Assembly (NCBI GenBank): GCA_028697015.1
Contig: JAQVFW010000005.1
Span: 1-42,110, forward strand
DNA from: Candidatus Paceibacterota bacterium
GTDB lineage: Bacteria > Patescibacteriota > Minisyncoccia > Minisyncoccales > GWA2-38-27
Direction of reading: 5' to 3'
Length of the DNA: 42,110 nt
In this document: piece by piece, positions 9,159-16,518 of the stretch
Numbering within the stretch: position 1 is the first letter of the stretch
Layout of the letters: every line of letters begins with the position of its first letter
Notes under the pieces: model-generated
Databases searched by the model: none
Seen by the model: only the letters and a program-made list of their open reading frames with translations
What the model was told of the DNA's origin: nothing
Made by a program: the position numbers and the translations under genes

Positions 9159-9251
9159 ATGGCCAAAAAAAAGAAAGCGGCTCCTAAGAAAAAAGTCGCT
9201 AAAAAGAAAGCGGCTCCTAAGAAAAAGACCGCTAAAAAGAAAAAGAAATAA
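9159..9251 (+). CDS. 30-residue Lys/Ala/Pro-rich basic protein
   Basis: A very short ORF encodes two near copies of KKKAAPKKKVAKK followed by a poly-Lys tail. About 20 of 30 residues are Lys and there are no acidic or aromatic residues. The composition matches the C-terminal tails of bacterial histone H1-like and AlgP-type proteins, so DNA or RNA binding is likely but inferred. It is supported as a gene by a start codon with no upstream in-frame extension, a purposeful repeat at the protein level, and a strong terminator 6 bases after the stop. Its leader contains a CAGCAG/CTGCTG hairpin (9118-9123 with 9131-9136). Confidence 0.7.
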   Translation: MAKKKKAAPKKKVAKKKAAPKKKTAKKKKK

Positions 9252-9257
9252 GGTACA

Positions 9258-9287
9258 AAAACAACTCCTCGCTAAGGAGTTGTTTTT
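9258..9287 (+). terminator. Rho-independent terminator of the basic small protein
   Basis: The stem AAAACAACTCCT pairs with AGGAGTTGTTTT (9258-9269 with 9275-9286) around a 5-base loop and continues into T. It isolates the 30-residue gene from hpf. Confidence 0.85.
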
Positions 9288-9337
9288 ATCAGACGGTTTT
9301 AATCTTTGGTTGTTTAAATTCTAAAAATAGTTTAATT

Positions 9338-9739
9338 ATGAAAATAACAATTAAGCCAAAAGACATAAAGGTTACAAAAGAAATTGAAAAGCACATTGAA
9401 GAAAAAGCAGATTCTCTTGAAAAATTTATCAATCTTTCAGCCGGAGAAAAGGAAAGAAAAACATTAAAAGAAATTATTGTCGAGATTGAAAGAGAAACCA
9501 AGCATCATGAGAAAGGTCCTGTCTTCAGGGCTAAAATGCAAATGCACCTCCCCGGAAAATTTATTTACGCAGAATCGGTTTCTGAAAATTTAAATCTTTC
9601 AATAAATGAAGTTAAGGACGAAATTGAGAAAGAAATAAAAAAATATAAAACAAGAAAAATTTCCTTGAGAAGAAAAAATGAAAGGAATCTTAAGGAAAAA
9701 ATAAAGTTAGCCTCGGCTGCAAAGAAAGAGGGGTTGTAA
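9338..9739 (+). CDS. hpf: Ribosome hibernation promoting factor (short HPF/RaiA type)
   Basis: HPF/RaiA proteins bind the decoding centre of the 30S subunit and inactivate ribosomes during slow growth. The 133-residue product starts MKITIKPKDIKVTKEIEKHIEEKADSL, typical of the beta-alpha-beta-beta-beta-alpha S30AE domain. It ends in a Lys-rich helix with KYKTRKISLRRK. It has no C-terminal dimerisation domain, so it is of the short type. It lies between the 30-residue basic protein, separated by a terminator, and the speD leader. Confidence 0.88.
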   Translation: MKITIKPKDIKVTKEIEKHIEEKADSLEKFINLSAGEKERKTLKEIIVEIERETKHHEKGPVFRAKMQMHLPGKFIYAESVSENLNLSINEVKDEIEKEIKKYKTRKISLRRKNERNLKEKIKLASAAKKEGL

Positions 9740-9753
9740 GATTTTTCAAAATG

Positions 9754-9902
9754 TGTTAAAACAGCAATGTTGGTGTCAGTAGTATTTTAACAAAGTAATC
9801 GCTTTTTGTTTCTCTCTTTGTTTTTAGTTCATATCCTATCTAAAGGAATGGACAAATTAGCCCAAAAACGAAAGTTTTAGGGTAAGTGATTACTTCAAAA
9901 AT
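9754..9902 (+). promoter_or_regulatory. Structured 5' leader of speD, candidate riboswitch
   Basis: The 163 bases before speD contain no gene but several consistent helices. P0 is TGTTAAAA (9754-9761) with TTTTAACA (9785-9792). Directly abutting it is P1, AAGTAATCGCTT (9793-9804) with AAGTGATTACTT (9884-9895), 12 pairs with one G-U. Inside P1 are P2, GTTCAT(a)TCCT (9827-9837) with AGGAATGGAC (9844-9853), and P3, CCC-AAAAC (9861-9869) with GTTTT-GGG (9874-9882), closed by a GAAA tetraloop. The 3' strand of P1 ends 7 bases before the speD ATG and would cover the ribosome-binding region. This looks like a multi-helix junction RNA controlling translation of the polyamine operon. The ligand, if any, is unknown. 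Confidence 0.5.
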
Positions 9903-10313
9903 ATGGTTTACAAAACAAAGAGATCCGATTTAAGGGTCCAAAATTATGAAGTTGAAAACTTCAAAAAAAATGGTTATGCAGGCAAACATATTCTAGCTGA
10001 TTTTTGGTTTGGAAAAAAAATAGAAAAAAAAGAAAAACTTGAAAGAATTCTTCTTGCAGCGGCAAAAAAAGCGAAAAGCAATCCTTTAGGTATAAATATC
10101 TATCAGTTCGAGCCCCAGGGATTAACCGGGGTCGTTTTGCTTTCCGAATCCCATATTGCTATTCATACCTGGCCGGAGATAGGGTATATCGCAATTGATA
10201 TTTTTACCTGCGGCACAGAGTCAATGCCAAATAAAGCTCTTGATTTTTTAAGGAAAGAAATTTCTCCCAAAAAGGAAAAAATCAAAGAGATAAAAAGAGG
10301 AGAGGAATTATGA
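9903..10313 (+). CDS. speD: S-adenosylmethionine decarboxylase proenzyme (SpeD, bacterial/archaeal short type)
   Basis: SpeD makes decarboxylated S-adenosylmethionine, the aminopropyl donor for polyamines. The 136-residue proenzyme contains LLSESHIAIHTWPE. Family knowledge places the self-cleavage between Glu82 and Ser83, with Ser83 becoming the pyruvoyl group, His88 aiding processing and Cys103 (FTCG) the catalytic Cys. The length fits the class 1B enzymes, about 120-140 residues. Its stop overlaps the bpsA start by 4 bases (ATGA), so the two are translationally coupled. The start at 9903 lacks a Shine-Dalgarno and lies just after the structured leader, which suggests translational control. 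Confidence 0.95.
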   Translation: MVYKTKRSDLRVQNYEVENFKKNGYAGKHILADFWFGKKIEKKEKLERILLAAAKKAKSNPLGINIYQFEPQGLTGVVLLSESHIAIHTWPEIGYIAIDIFTCGTESMPNKALDFLRKEISPKKEKIKEIKRGEEL

Positions 10314-11272
10314 GAAAAAAAGTAATTGGAATTCTGCTTAAAAAAAACGGCATTGATTTTTGGGAACTTTCTTCTGTAATAGGCCATATGGTTTCTTGTG
10401 TAAGAGCTCTTAAGAAAATGAAAAAAGAGGGTCTTGTTGTTTTCAAAAAGAACAAAATTATTTTAACTGAAAAAGGGAAAAAAGAAGCTGAAAAAATTAA
10501 TGCGGTAAAAATAGAGATGCCACTCAAAGGAAAGATAATTTTGAAAGAAAACAAATCTCTTCTTAAAAAATTTAAAGAAGTCAGAAAGAGTTTTGTCGGT
10601 AAGGTAGAATACGACCAGTTGCAAGTAAAAGCGGAAAGCGTTATAGACAAGATTGAGCTGATGGATAAAAAAGGGGATATCAAAGGGAAAAAAATAATAT
10701 GTATTGGAGACGATGATTTTGTCGGAATAGCTCTTGCTATTAAAGGAGGAGCTGAAGAAATCGCAGTTCTTGATATAGACAAAGATATTTTAAATTACGA
10801 AAAGGAATTCTTTAAAAAAAAGAAAATTAAATTTAAAACAATTTTACATTCTTTGACAAATCCGCTTCCAAAAGAAATAAAAGGGAAGTATGACGTTTTT
10901 ATAACCGAACCGCCCGATACGGTTTCAGGAAACACGCTCTTTTTTTCAAGAGGAGTAGAATCTTTAAAAGAAGAAGGAGTCGGATACTTGGGAATATCCC
11001 AAAGCACTCTTGAAAAAGAAAAAATAGCAAAGATACAAAAAAACATTCTTGATATGAATATGGTAATTACCGATGTTTTTGACAGGTTTTCATTGTATGA
11101 TAATGCAAAAGACGAATTTGAATGGGTTTTCGGCCTTCCTGAAGAAATTTCTCTTCCTGAAAGTTCTTGGTTTAATTCAACCCTTGTCAGGGCGGAGAAC
11201 TTTAAAAAACCAAAACCTCTTATAAAAGGCAAATATAGCAAGGCGATACTTGAAACAAAGTTTTATTGTTAG
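10310..11272 (+). CDS. bpsA: BpsA-like branched-chain polyamine synthase (aminopropyltransferase)
   Basis: BpsA (DUF43 family) transfers aminopropyl groups from decarboxylated SAM to the internal nitrogen of spermidine, giving N4-branched polyamines. It is best known from hyperthermophilic archaea and bacteria. The 320-residue product has an N-terminal winged-helix-like region (about 1-65, DFWELSSVIGHM), then a Rossmann-type core. The core carries the family motif IICIGDDDFVGIAL (about 129-142), VLDIDKDIL (about 153-161) and TEPPDTVSG (199-207). The ATGA overlap with speD, which supplies the co-substrate, strongly supports the assignment. Whether the product is branched or linear cannot be read from sequence. 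Confidence 0.85.
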   Translation: MRKKVIGILLKKNGIDFWELSSVIGHMVSCVRALKKMKKEGLVVFKKNKIILTEKGKKEAEKINAVKIEMPLKGKIILKENKSLLKKFKEVRKSFVGKVEYDQLQVKAESVIDKIELMDKKGDIKGKKIICIGDDDFVGIALAIKGGAEEIAVLDIDKDILNYEKEFFKKKKIKFKTILHSLTNPLPKEIKGKYDVFITEPPDTVSGNTLFFSRGVESLKEEGVGYLGISQSTLEKEKIAKIQKNILDMNMVITDVFDRFSLYDNAKDEFEWVFGLPEEISLPESSWFNSTLVRAENFKKPKPLIKGKYSKAILETKFYC

Positions 11273-11278
11273 GGCGGT

Positions 11279-11306
11279 TTGACATCATTTTTTAGAGGGA
11301 TATAAT
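11279..11306 (+). promoter_or_regulatory. Promoter giving a leaderless mRNA for the 71-residue protein
   Basis: A perfect TTGACA (11279-11284) and TATAAT (11301-11306) are separated by 16 bases. Transcription starting about 7 bases after the -10 would begin at about 11313, two bases before the ATG at 11315, so the mRNA would be essentially leaderless. Confidence 0.7.
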
Positions 11307-11314
11307 GGAATCGT

Positions 11315-11530
11315 ATGAAAAAGAAAAATATTACGATTGATGATCTGGCAATGATGATTAAAAAAGGATTTGACGAAACTGCCAAAAAAAGCGAGGTTAG
11401 CAGACGTTTTGATGTTATTGAAGGACGCCTGGAAAAAATAGAAAAGTTAATCCTTGCGGATCATAAAAGAAGAATAGAAAAGCTGGAAATGGAAATAAAA
11501 GAATTGAAAGAATTGTTTGCCGTAAAATAA
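11315..11530 (+). CDS. Small coiled-coil protein of unknown function
   Basis: The 71-residue protein is soluble and highly charged. Its second half (about 28-68, RFDVIEGRLEKIEKLILADH through KLEMEIKELKELF) has a heptad pattern of hydrophobic residues and should form a coiled coil, probably dimeric. The N-terminus, ITIDDLAMMIKKGFDETAKK, resembles short helical proteins common in CPR genomes. I know no function. It has its own consensus promoter and a terminator, so it is a stand-alone unit. Confidence 0.75.
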   Translation: MKKKNITIDDLAMMIKKGFDETAKKSEVSRRFDVIEGRLEKIEKLILADHKRRIEKLEMEIKELKELFAVK

Positions 11531-11555
11531 TAAGAAAAAAGAAAAAATGATTGAT

Positions 11556-11580
11556 GGGGGATAATTCCCCCTCTTTATTT
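11556..11580 (+). terminator. Terminator between the coiled-coil gene and secA
   Basis: A six-pair stem, GGGGGA (11556-11561) with TCCCCC (11566-11571), has a TAAT loop and is followed by TCTTTATTTT. It is short but GC-only except for one pair. Confidence 0.6.
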
Positions 11581-11609
11581 TAAAGCAGAAAAGTTGTAAT
11601 ATAACGTCA

Positions 11610-14108
11610 ATGTCAATAATTACAAAAATTTTCGGAGATCCCAATGAAAGAGAGATTAAAAAATTAAAACCCATTGTTGAACAAATCGGTATTTTTGAAA
11701 ATGAGCTTGTTAATCTTTCAAACGACGATTTAAAAAAAGAAGCCGATAAACTGAAGGAAAAGCTTAAAAACGGAGCATCTTTGGACGATATCTTACCGAG
11801 GGCCTTTGCGCTTGTTAGAGAATCAGGAAAAAGGACTTTGGGCCAAAGGCATTTTGATGTCCAGCTTATAGGAGGGATAGTTCTTCATCAGGGGAAAATT
11901 GCGGAAATGAGAACAGGGGAAGGAAAAACTCTTTCGGCTACTCTTCCCGCTTTTTTGAATTCTCTTACAGAAGAAGGGGTTCATATTATAACGGTTAACG
12001 ATTATCTTGCCAAAAGAGACGCTGTTTGGATGGGGCAGATTTATGACCTTCTTGGAATTTCTGTTTCTTGCGTTGTTCATGACGGCTCTTTCCTTTATTC
12101 TTCAGCTGAAAAGGAAAAAGACAAGGAAAGGGATATTAAAGGAGGATTCAAGGTTCTTGAAGATTTTTTGCTTCCGGTTTCAAGAAAAGAGGCGTATAGC
12201 GCCGATATTGTTTATGGAACAAACAACGAATTTGCTTTTGACTACCTAAGAGATAATTTGGCTTATGACATTGATAGCAAAGTTCAAAGAGGTTTTAACT
12301 TTGCCATTATCGACGAGGTTGACTCTATTTTGATAGATGAAGCCAGAACTCCCCTTATAATCTCCGGTTCTACCGAAGAATCAACGGAAAAATATTATCA
12401 TTTTGCCAAATTGGCGCTGGTTTTAAAAAGAGACGAGGATTATGAGCTTGATGAAAAACTAAAAGCGATAACAATCAATCAAAAAGGGCAAGGTACGATT
12501 GTAAACCGTCTTGGACTTGATCCTTGGGCGGAAAACGACATAGACACGACTTCTCATATTGAATCGGCTCTTAAAGCAAAAGAATATTTTAGGAGGGACA
12601 AGGAGTATGTAGTAAAGGACGGGGAAATAATTATCGTTGATGAATTTACCGGACGCATGATGCCGGGAAGAAGGTGGTCTCACGGCCTTCATCAGGCAAT
12701 TGAAGCAAAAGAGGGGCTAAAAGTTAAGCCGGAATCAAAAACATATGCCAATATTACTTTCCAGAATTATTTCAGAGGATACAAGAAGCTGTCTGGGATG
12801 ACCGGAACGGCTCTTACTTCCGCAGAAGAGTTTGACAAGGTTTACGGTCTTGAAGTTGTTAAAATTCCAACCAACAAGCCAATGAAAAGAATTGATATGG
12901 ATGATTTGGTTTTAAAGACGGAAAGAGGAAAGTTTGCTGCCCTTGTCAAAGAAATAAAAAAAAGATATGAGAAAGGCCAACCGGTTTTAATAGGAACGGT
13001 CTCAATAGAAAAAAACGAATATTTAAGCCGTCTTCTTGAAAAAGAAGGAATACCTCATCAGGTCTTAAACGCAAAACATCACGAAAGAGAAGGGGAAATA
13101 ATAGCCCAGGCAGGAAGACCCGGAGCTGTTACAATTGCAACCAATATGGCAGGAAGGGGAGTTGATATAATTTTGGGCGGAAATCCTCAAAATGAAGAAG
13201 ATGCCAAAAAAGCTGTTTTATCGGGAGGCCTTCATGTAATCGGTACGGAAAGGCATGAAGCAAGGAGAATAGACAATCAATTAAGAGGAAGGTCCGGCAG
13301 ACAGGGAGATCCCGGTTCAAGCCAGTTTTTTGTTTCTCTTGAAGACGATCTGATGAGAATTTTCGGAGGAGATAAGATAAAATCATTAATGTCTTTTTTA
13401 AAGGTTCCTGAAGATGAGCCAATTGAAGCGAAAATGGTTTCAAAATCCATTGAGTCGGCCCAAAGTAAAATAGAAGGCCATTACTTTGACGCCAGGAAAC
13501 ATATTCTTGACTATGATGATGTTGTTAATAAGCACAGAGAAGTTTTTTATAAAAAAAGGGAAACGATACTTCAAAAGCATAAAGAAGGAACTTTGAAAGA
13601 TTATTTGCTTGAACTAATAGAATCTGCAGGTTTTTCAAAAGACGATTATTTGAAAAAAGAGGAAATATTGGGAGAAGAGCCACTGAGAGAAGCCGAGAAA
13701 TATGTTTGTCTGCAAACTCTTGATTATTTCTGGATGGGGCATCTTGACGCTATGGATTTATTGAAAGATCAAGTTCGTCTTAGGGCATACGGCCAGCAAG
13801 ACCCTCTTGTGGAATATAAAAGAGAAGGACACAGGATGTTCAAGGAACTTTTGTTTGGAATTGAAAATACGATTGCCGATTCTCTTTTAAAGCTTGAAAG
13901 AAAACCGCAAATAAAAGTTGTTAGGACAAAAGAAGAAAGCAAGATAAATTTATCTCCCTTTAAAAGAGAAGAAAAAACAGAAGGAAGAATAAGAGAAGAG
14001 AAAAAAGAAAAAATTGGCAGGAATGATCCTTGTCCTTGCGGAAAAAAAAATAATATAACTGGCAAACCGATAAAATATAAAAAATGTTGTTATCCTAAAT
14101 TTGGATGA
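11610..14108 (+). CDS. secA: Protein translocase ATPase SecA
   Basis: SecA drives preproteins through SecYEG using ATP. The 832-residue protein has the expected order: Walker A MRTGEGKT (about 98-105), the DEVD Walker B with the following DEARTPLIISG (about 235-250), GRMMPGRRWSHGLHQA, TGTALTSAEEF, the motor-2 segment NMAGRGVDIILGG, GTERHEARRIDNQLRGRSGRQGDPG (split across about 550-575), and the helical scaffold WMGHLDAMDLLKDQVRLRAY. The C-terminus is a zinc-binding SEC-C motif, CPCGKKN through KKCC. Its length is slightly short for the family, about 840-900. The ORF starts at ATG 11610 with no clear Shine-Dalgarno. Confidence 0.98.
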   Translation: MSIITKIFGDPNEREIKKLKPIVEQIGIFENELVNLSNDDLKKEADKLKEKLKNGASLDDILPRAFALVRESGKRTLGQRHFDVQLIGGIVLHQGKIAEMRTGEGKTLSATLPAFLNSLTEEGVHIITVNDYLAKRDAVWMGQIYDLLGISVSCVVHDGSFLYSSAEKEKDKERDIKGGFKVLEDFLLPVSRKEAYSADIVYGTNNEFAFDYLRDNLAYDIDSKVQRGFNFAIIDEVDSILIDEARTPLIISGSTEESTEKYYHFAKLALVLKRDEDYELDEKLKAITINQKGQGTIVNRLGLDPWAENDIDTTSHIESALKAKEYFRRDKEYVVKDGEIIIVDEFTGRMMPGRRWSHGLHQAIEAKEGLKVKPESKTYANITFQNYFRGYKKLSGMTGTALTSAEEFDKVYGLEVVKIPTNKPMKRIDMDDLVLKTERGKFAALVKEIKKRYEKGQPVLIGTVSIEKNEYLSRLLEKEGIPHQVLNAKHHEREGEIIAQAGRPGAVTIATNMAGRGVDIILGGNPQNEEDAKKAVLSGGLHVIGTERHEARRIDNQLRGRSGRQGDPGSSQFFVSLEDDLMRIFGGDKIKSLMSFLKVPEDEPIEAKMVSKSIESAQSKIEGHYFDARKHILDYDDVVNKHREVFYKKRETILQKHKEGTLKDYLLELIESAGFSKDDYLKKEEILGEEPLREAEKYVCLQTLDYFWMGHLDAMDLLKDQVRLRAYGQQDPLVEYKREGHRMFKELLFGIENTIADSLLKLERKPQIKVVRTKEESKINLSPFKREEKTEGRIREEKKEKIGRNDPCPCGKKNNITGKPIKYKKCCYPKFG

Positions 14109-14233
14109 AATTACTTAAGTATTGGCTAAAAATTTTTAACAAGGCGAAGCCAAAATCCATAAGTCCGCAGTAAAAACTAATTTCGTAATTCAAAGTGATA
14201 TAGTTAAGATATAAAATTATTTTTTAATAAAAC

Positions 14234-14944
14234 ATGATTGTTCAGCCAATTAAAACCAATGTTTTTCGGGAAGGCGAGAATCTTTTTTCTTTTATTGTAA
14301 ATCACTTCAAAAAGATTTCAGAAAAATCTATTATTGTTATTACTTCCAAGATAGTTGCTTTATCAGAAAGACGGACAGCTGTTATTCAGAACGAAATAAC
14401 AAAAGAAAGATTGATTAAAAAAGAGAGCAGGATTGCCATACCAACAAAATATGTTTGGCTTGCCATTAAAGATAGAATGGTTATGGCTTCTGCTGGAATT
14501 GACGAGTCAAACGCAAACGGCAAACTTATTCTTTTGCCTAAAGATAGTTTTAAAACAGCAGATTATCTTCGTAATACTTTAATGCGTAGATATAAACTGA
14601 AGAATCTTGGGATTCTTATTACGGATAGCCGGACAGTGCCGCTTCGGGCTGGCGTTGTTGGTGTTGCGCTTGGTTATGCGGGTTTTCGTGGCTTAAAAGA
14701 TTATTGTGGCAAATTAGATATTTTTGGCAGAAAATTTAAATTTTCGCGTAGCAATATAGCTGATAGTCTTGCTACAGCAGCAGTATTAGTTATGGGTGAA
14801 GGTAAAGAACAACAACCTTTGGCAGTTATAAAAAAAGCGCCTGTGGAGTTTTGCGATAAAATAAAAAAAACGGAACTATGTATTGATATAGAAGATGATA
14901 TGTATTGTCCGTTTTTCTCAGAAATTATTAAAGCAAGAAAATAG
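14234..14944 (+). CDS. CofE-like coenzyme F420-0:L-glutamate ligase family protein
   Basis: CofE/FbiB-type enzymes add gamma-linked glutamate to F420-0 using GTP. This 236-residue protein has the family pattern: VITSKIVALSE (about 35-45), AGIDESN (about 92-98), ITDSRTVPLRAGVVGVALGYAGF (from about 133), a DIFGRKF segment, and NIADSLATAAVLVMGEG (about 177-193). Related stand-alone proteins occur in CPR bacteria with no known F420 pathway, and no other F420 gene is visible here, so the true substrate may differ. Codon choice (CGT, CGG, GGT, GCG in the central part) is unlike the AGA/GGA-rich neighbours and may mean horizontal acquisition. It is flanked by non-coding stretches of 125 and 250 bases. 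Confidence 0.8.
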   Translation: MIVQPIKTNVFREGENLFSFIVNHFKKISEKSIIVITSKIVALSERRTAVIQNEITKERLIKKESRIAIPTKYVWLAIKDRMVMASAGIDESNANGKLILLPKDSFKTADYLRNTLMRRYKLKNLGILITDSRTVPLRAGVVGVALGYAGFRGLKDYCGKLDIFGRKFKFSRSNIADSLATAAVLVMGEGKEQQPLAVIKKAPVEFCDKIKKTELCIDIEDDMYCPFFSEIIKARK

Positions 14945-15194
14945 AGGTTTGCGCATAATTATGACTACCTCGTGGTGGCGCTCGAAGAATTCTTTAGTTT
15001 TCAGTTCAAGTTAACCTTAACAGGATTTATGGATATTCTTTGCAAGAAAAAAAAGAAAGCAAGTTTTCAGGTAAGAAAAAGCGTATCTTCTGAGTATTGA
15101 ACTGGAAGTTATTATATTAGTACGATAAGAAAAATTGAGATTACTTTGAATTACAAAGCTAATATGTGTAATTCAAAGAAACAAAAAACAAAAA
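14945..15194 (+). other. Non-coding stretch before the HD-domain gene, with a 12-bp hairpin
   Basis: These 250 bases hold no credible ORF. Just upstream of the next start is a perfect 12-bp inverted repeat, CTTTGAATTACA (15144-15155) with TGTAATTCAAAG (15167-15178), with an 11-base loop. It has no T-tract, so it is not a terminator. An 8-base pair of complementary segments, CAGTTCAA and TTGAACTG, lies further apart at about 15002 and 15096. The 11-mer GTAATTCAAAG of the hairpin also occurs at 14188, before the CofE-like gene. A long structured leader is possible. Confidence 0.35.
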
Positions 15195-15812
15195 ATGGAT
15201 AATAAGAATAAAAAAATAAATAAAAGAGACGTTGAACTACTCTTTGAAATTGGCTGTTTGCGTCATATGCAAAGGTCATGGAAAAGGTTTTTCAATCCTG
15301 ATGTTGCCAATAATACGGAACATATATTCAGAGTTGTTTGGACTTCTTTGTTAATTTCAGAATACGAAAATGCAGGAGACAAGGAAAAAATACTTAAAAT
15401 GGCAATAGTGCATGATATTACGGAAAGCAGAACGGGAGATGTTGATTATCTTTCCCGTCAATACGTTGAAAGAAAAGAAGATAATGCGATAAAAGACATA
15501 TTAAAAGATACCGTTTTTGAAAAGGAATTTATTTCTATTTGGAAAGAATATGAAGAGAAGAAAACTATTGAAGCAAAAATAGTGAAAGATGCTGACAATA
15601 TTGACGTGGAGCTGGAACTTTCGGAATTGAAAGCAAAAGGGCATCCTCTCGGAAAAATATGGACAACCCAAAGAAAGAAGCTTGTTTATACCAAGCTTTA
15701 TACAAAATCGGCAAAGAAGCTCTGGGAAGAAATACACAAATCAAAAGTAAGCGATTGGCATCTTAAGGGAAATAATCGCTTTAATGCCGGTGACTGGAAG
15801 AAGAAAAAATAG
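15195..15812 (+). CDS. HD-domain metal-dependent phosphohydrolase (YfbR/HD_3-like)
   Basis: The 205-residue protein has the HD signature: His43 (NTEHIFRVV), His73-Asp74 (AIVHDITES) and Asp132 (IVKDADNID). The layout matches the HD_3 family that includes 5'-deoxynucleotidases of the YfbR type, so removal of phosphate from (deoxy)nucleotides is the best guess. The substrate cannot be read from sequence. The tail is Lys-rich. The next gene starts 7 bases downstream, so the two are probably co-transcribed. Confidence 0.8.
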   Translation: MDNKNKKINKRDVELLFEIGCLRHMQRSWKRFFNPDVANNTEHIFRVVWTSLLISEYENAGDKEKILKMAIVHDITESRTGDVDYLSRQYVERKEDNAIKDILKDTVFEKEFISIWKEYEEKKTIEAKIVKDADNIDVELELSELKAKGHPLGKIWTTQRKKLVYTKLYTKSAKKLWEEIHKSKVSDWHLKGNNRFNAGDWKKKK

Positions 15813-15819
15813 ATAAATT

Positions 15820-16485
15820 ATGGAAAACATAGAACAGAGAATCAAAAAAATTGAAGATAGAAATCAAAAGGTTGAAGATGATAAAAAATGGGAAATAAGC
15901 ATAACAAGGAGGGGACTATTAATGCTGTTTACCTATCTTGCAATTGGAACTTACATGAGAGCAATTGATATTGAAAGGCCTTGGCTAAACGCCGTAGTGC
16001 CAGCGGTTGCATTTATGCTTTCAACTCTTACTATGCCGTTTTTTAAAAGAATGTGGCTGGGAAGCAAAAAAACTGCAAAAAGTATTGAATTATTTGAAAA
16101 AGTAAAAAAATTAAAATTGCCGATTGGAAAATATGCCCTATTTGGAAGCGCTCAACTTGGGATAAGAGGACTTAAAGATTGCCATGATATTGATATTATA
16201 ATCTTTGATGATTTATGGGAACAGTATAAAAAGAAGAACTGGAAGAAAGGGCTTCTACACGAAGAGGAATATCTTTTCAATGAAGGAATTGAGCTTTGGA
16301 AAAGCTGGGGGCCTGGAGAATGGGATATCAAACAACTAATAGAAGAGGCGGAAATGATTGATGGATTGCCGTTTGTAAAATTGGAAAAGGTTCTAGAGTG
16401 GAAGAAAATAGCAATGAGGGAAAAAGATATAAAGGATATTGAGATAATTGAAAATTTTCTAAATAAAAGTATAATAAAAAAGTAG
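15820..16485 (+). CDS. Membrane-anchored nucleotidyltransferase-like protein
   Basis: The 221-residue product begins with a short charged coil (1-30). Two hydrophobic segments follow (about 32-49 and 57-74) that look like a membrane hairpin. After this comes a domain with FGSAQLGIRG (108-117) and HDIDIII (122-128), the Gly-Ser and Asp-x-Asp pattern of the polymerase-beta nucleotidyltransferase fold. A helical end, EWKKIAMREKDIKDIEIIENFL, is typical of AbiEii/MNT-type relatives. Fusion of a membrane hairpin to such a domain is unusual. The substrate is unknown. It is probably co-transcribed with the HD hydrolase. Confidence 0.65.
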   Translation: MENIEQRIKKIEDRNQKVEDDKKWEISITRRGLLMLFTYLAIGTYMRAIDIERPWLNAVVPAVAFMLSTLTMPFFKRMWLGSKKTAKSIELFEKVKKLKLPIGKYALFGSAQLGIRGLKDCHDIDIIIFDDLWEQYKKKNWKKGLLHEEEYLFNEGIELWKSWGPGEWDIKQLIEEAEMIDGLPFVKLEKVLEWKKIAMREKDIKDIEIIENFLNKSIIKK

Positions 16486-16518
16486 AGAGTTTATTTAAAA
16501 AATACATTAAATTTAAGA

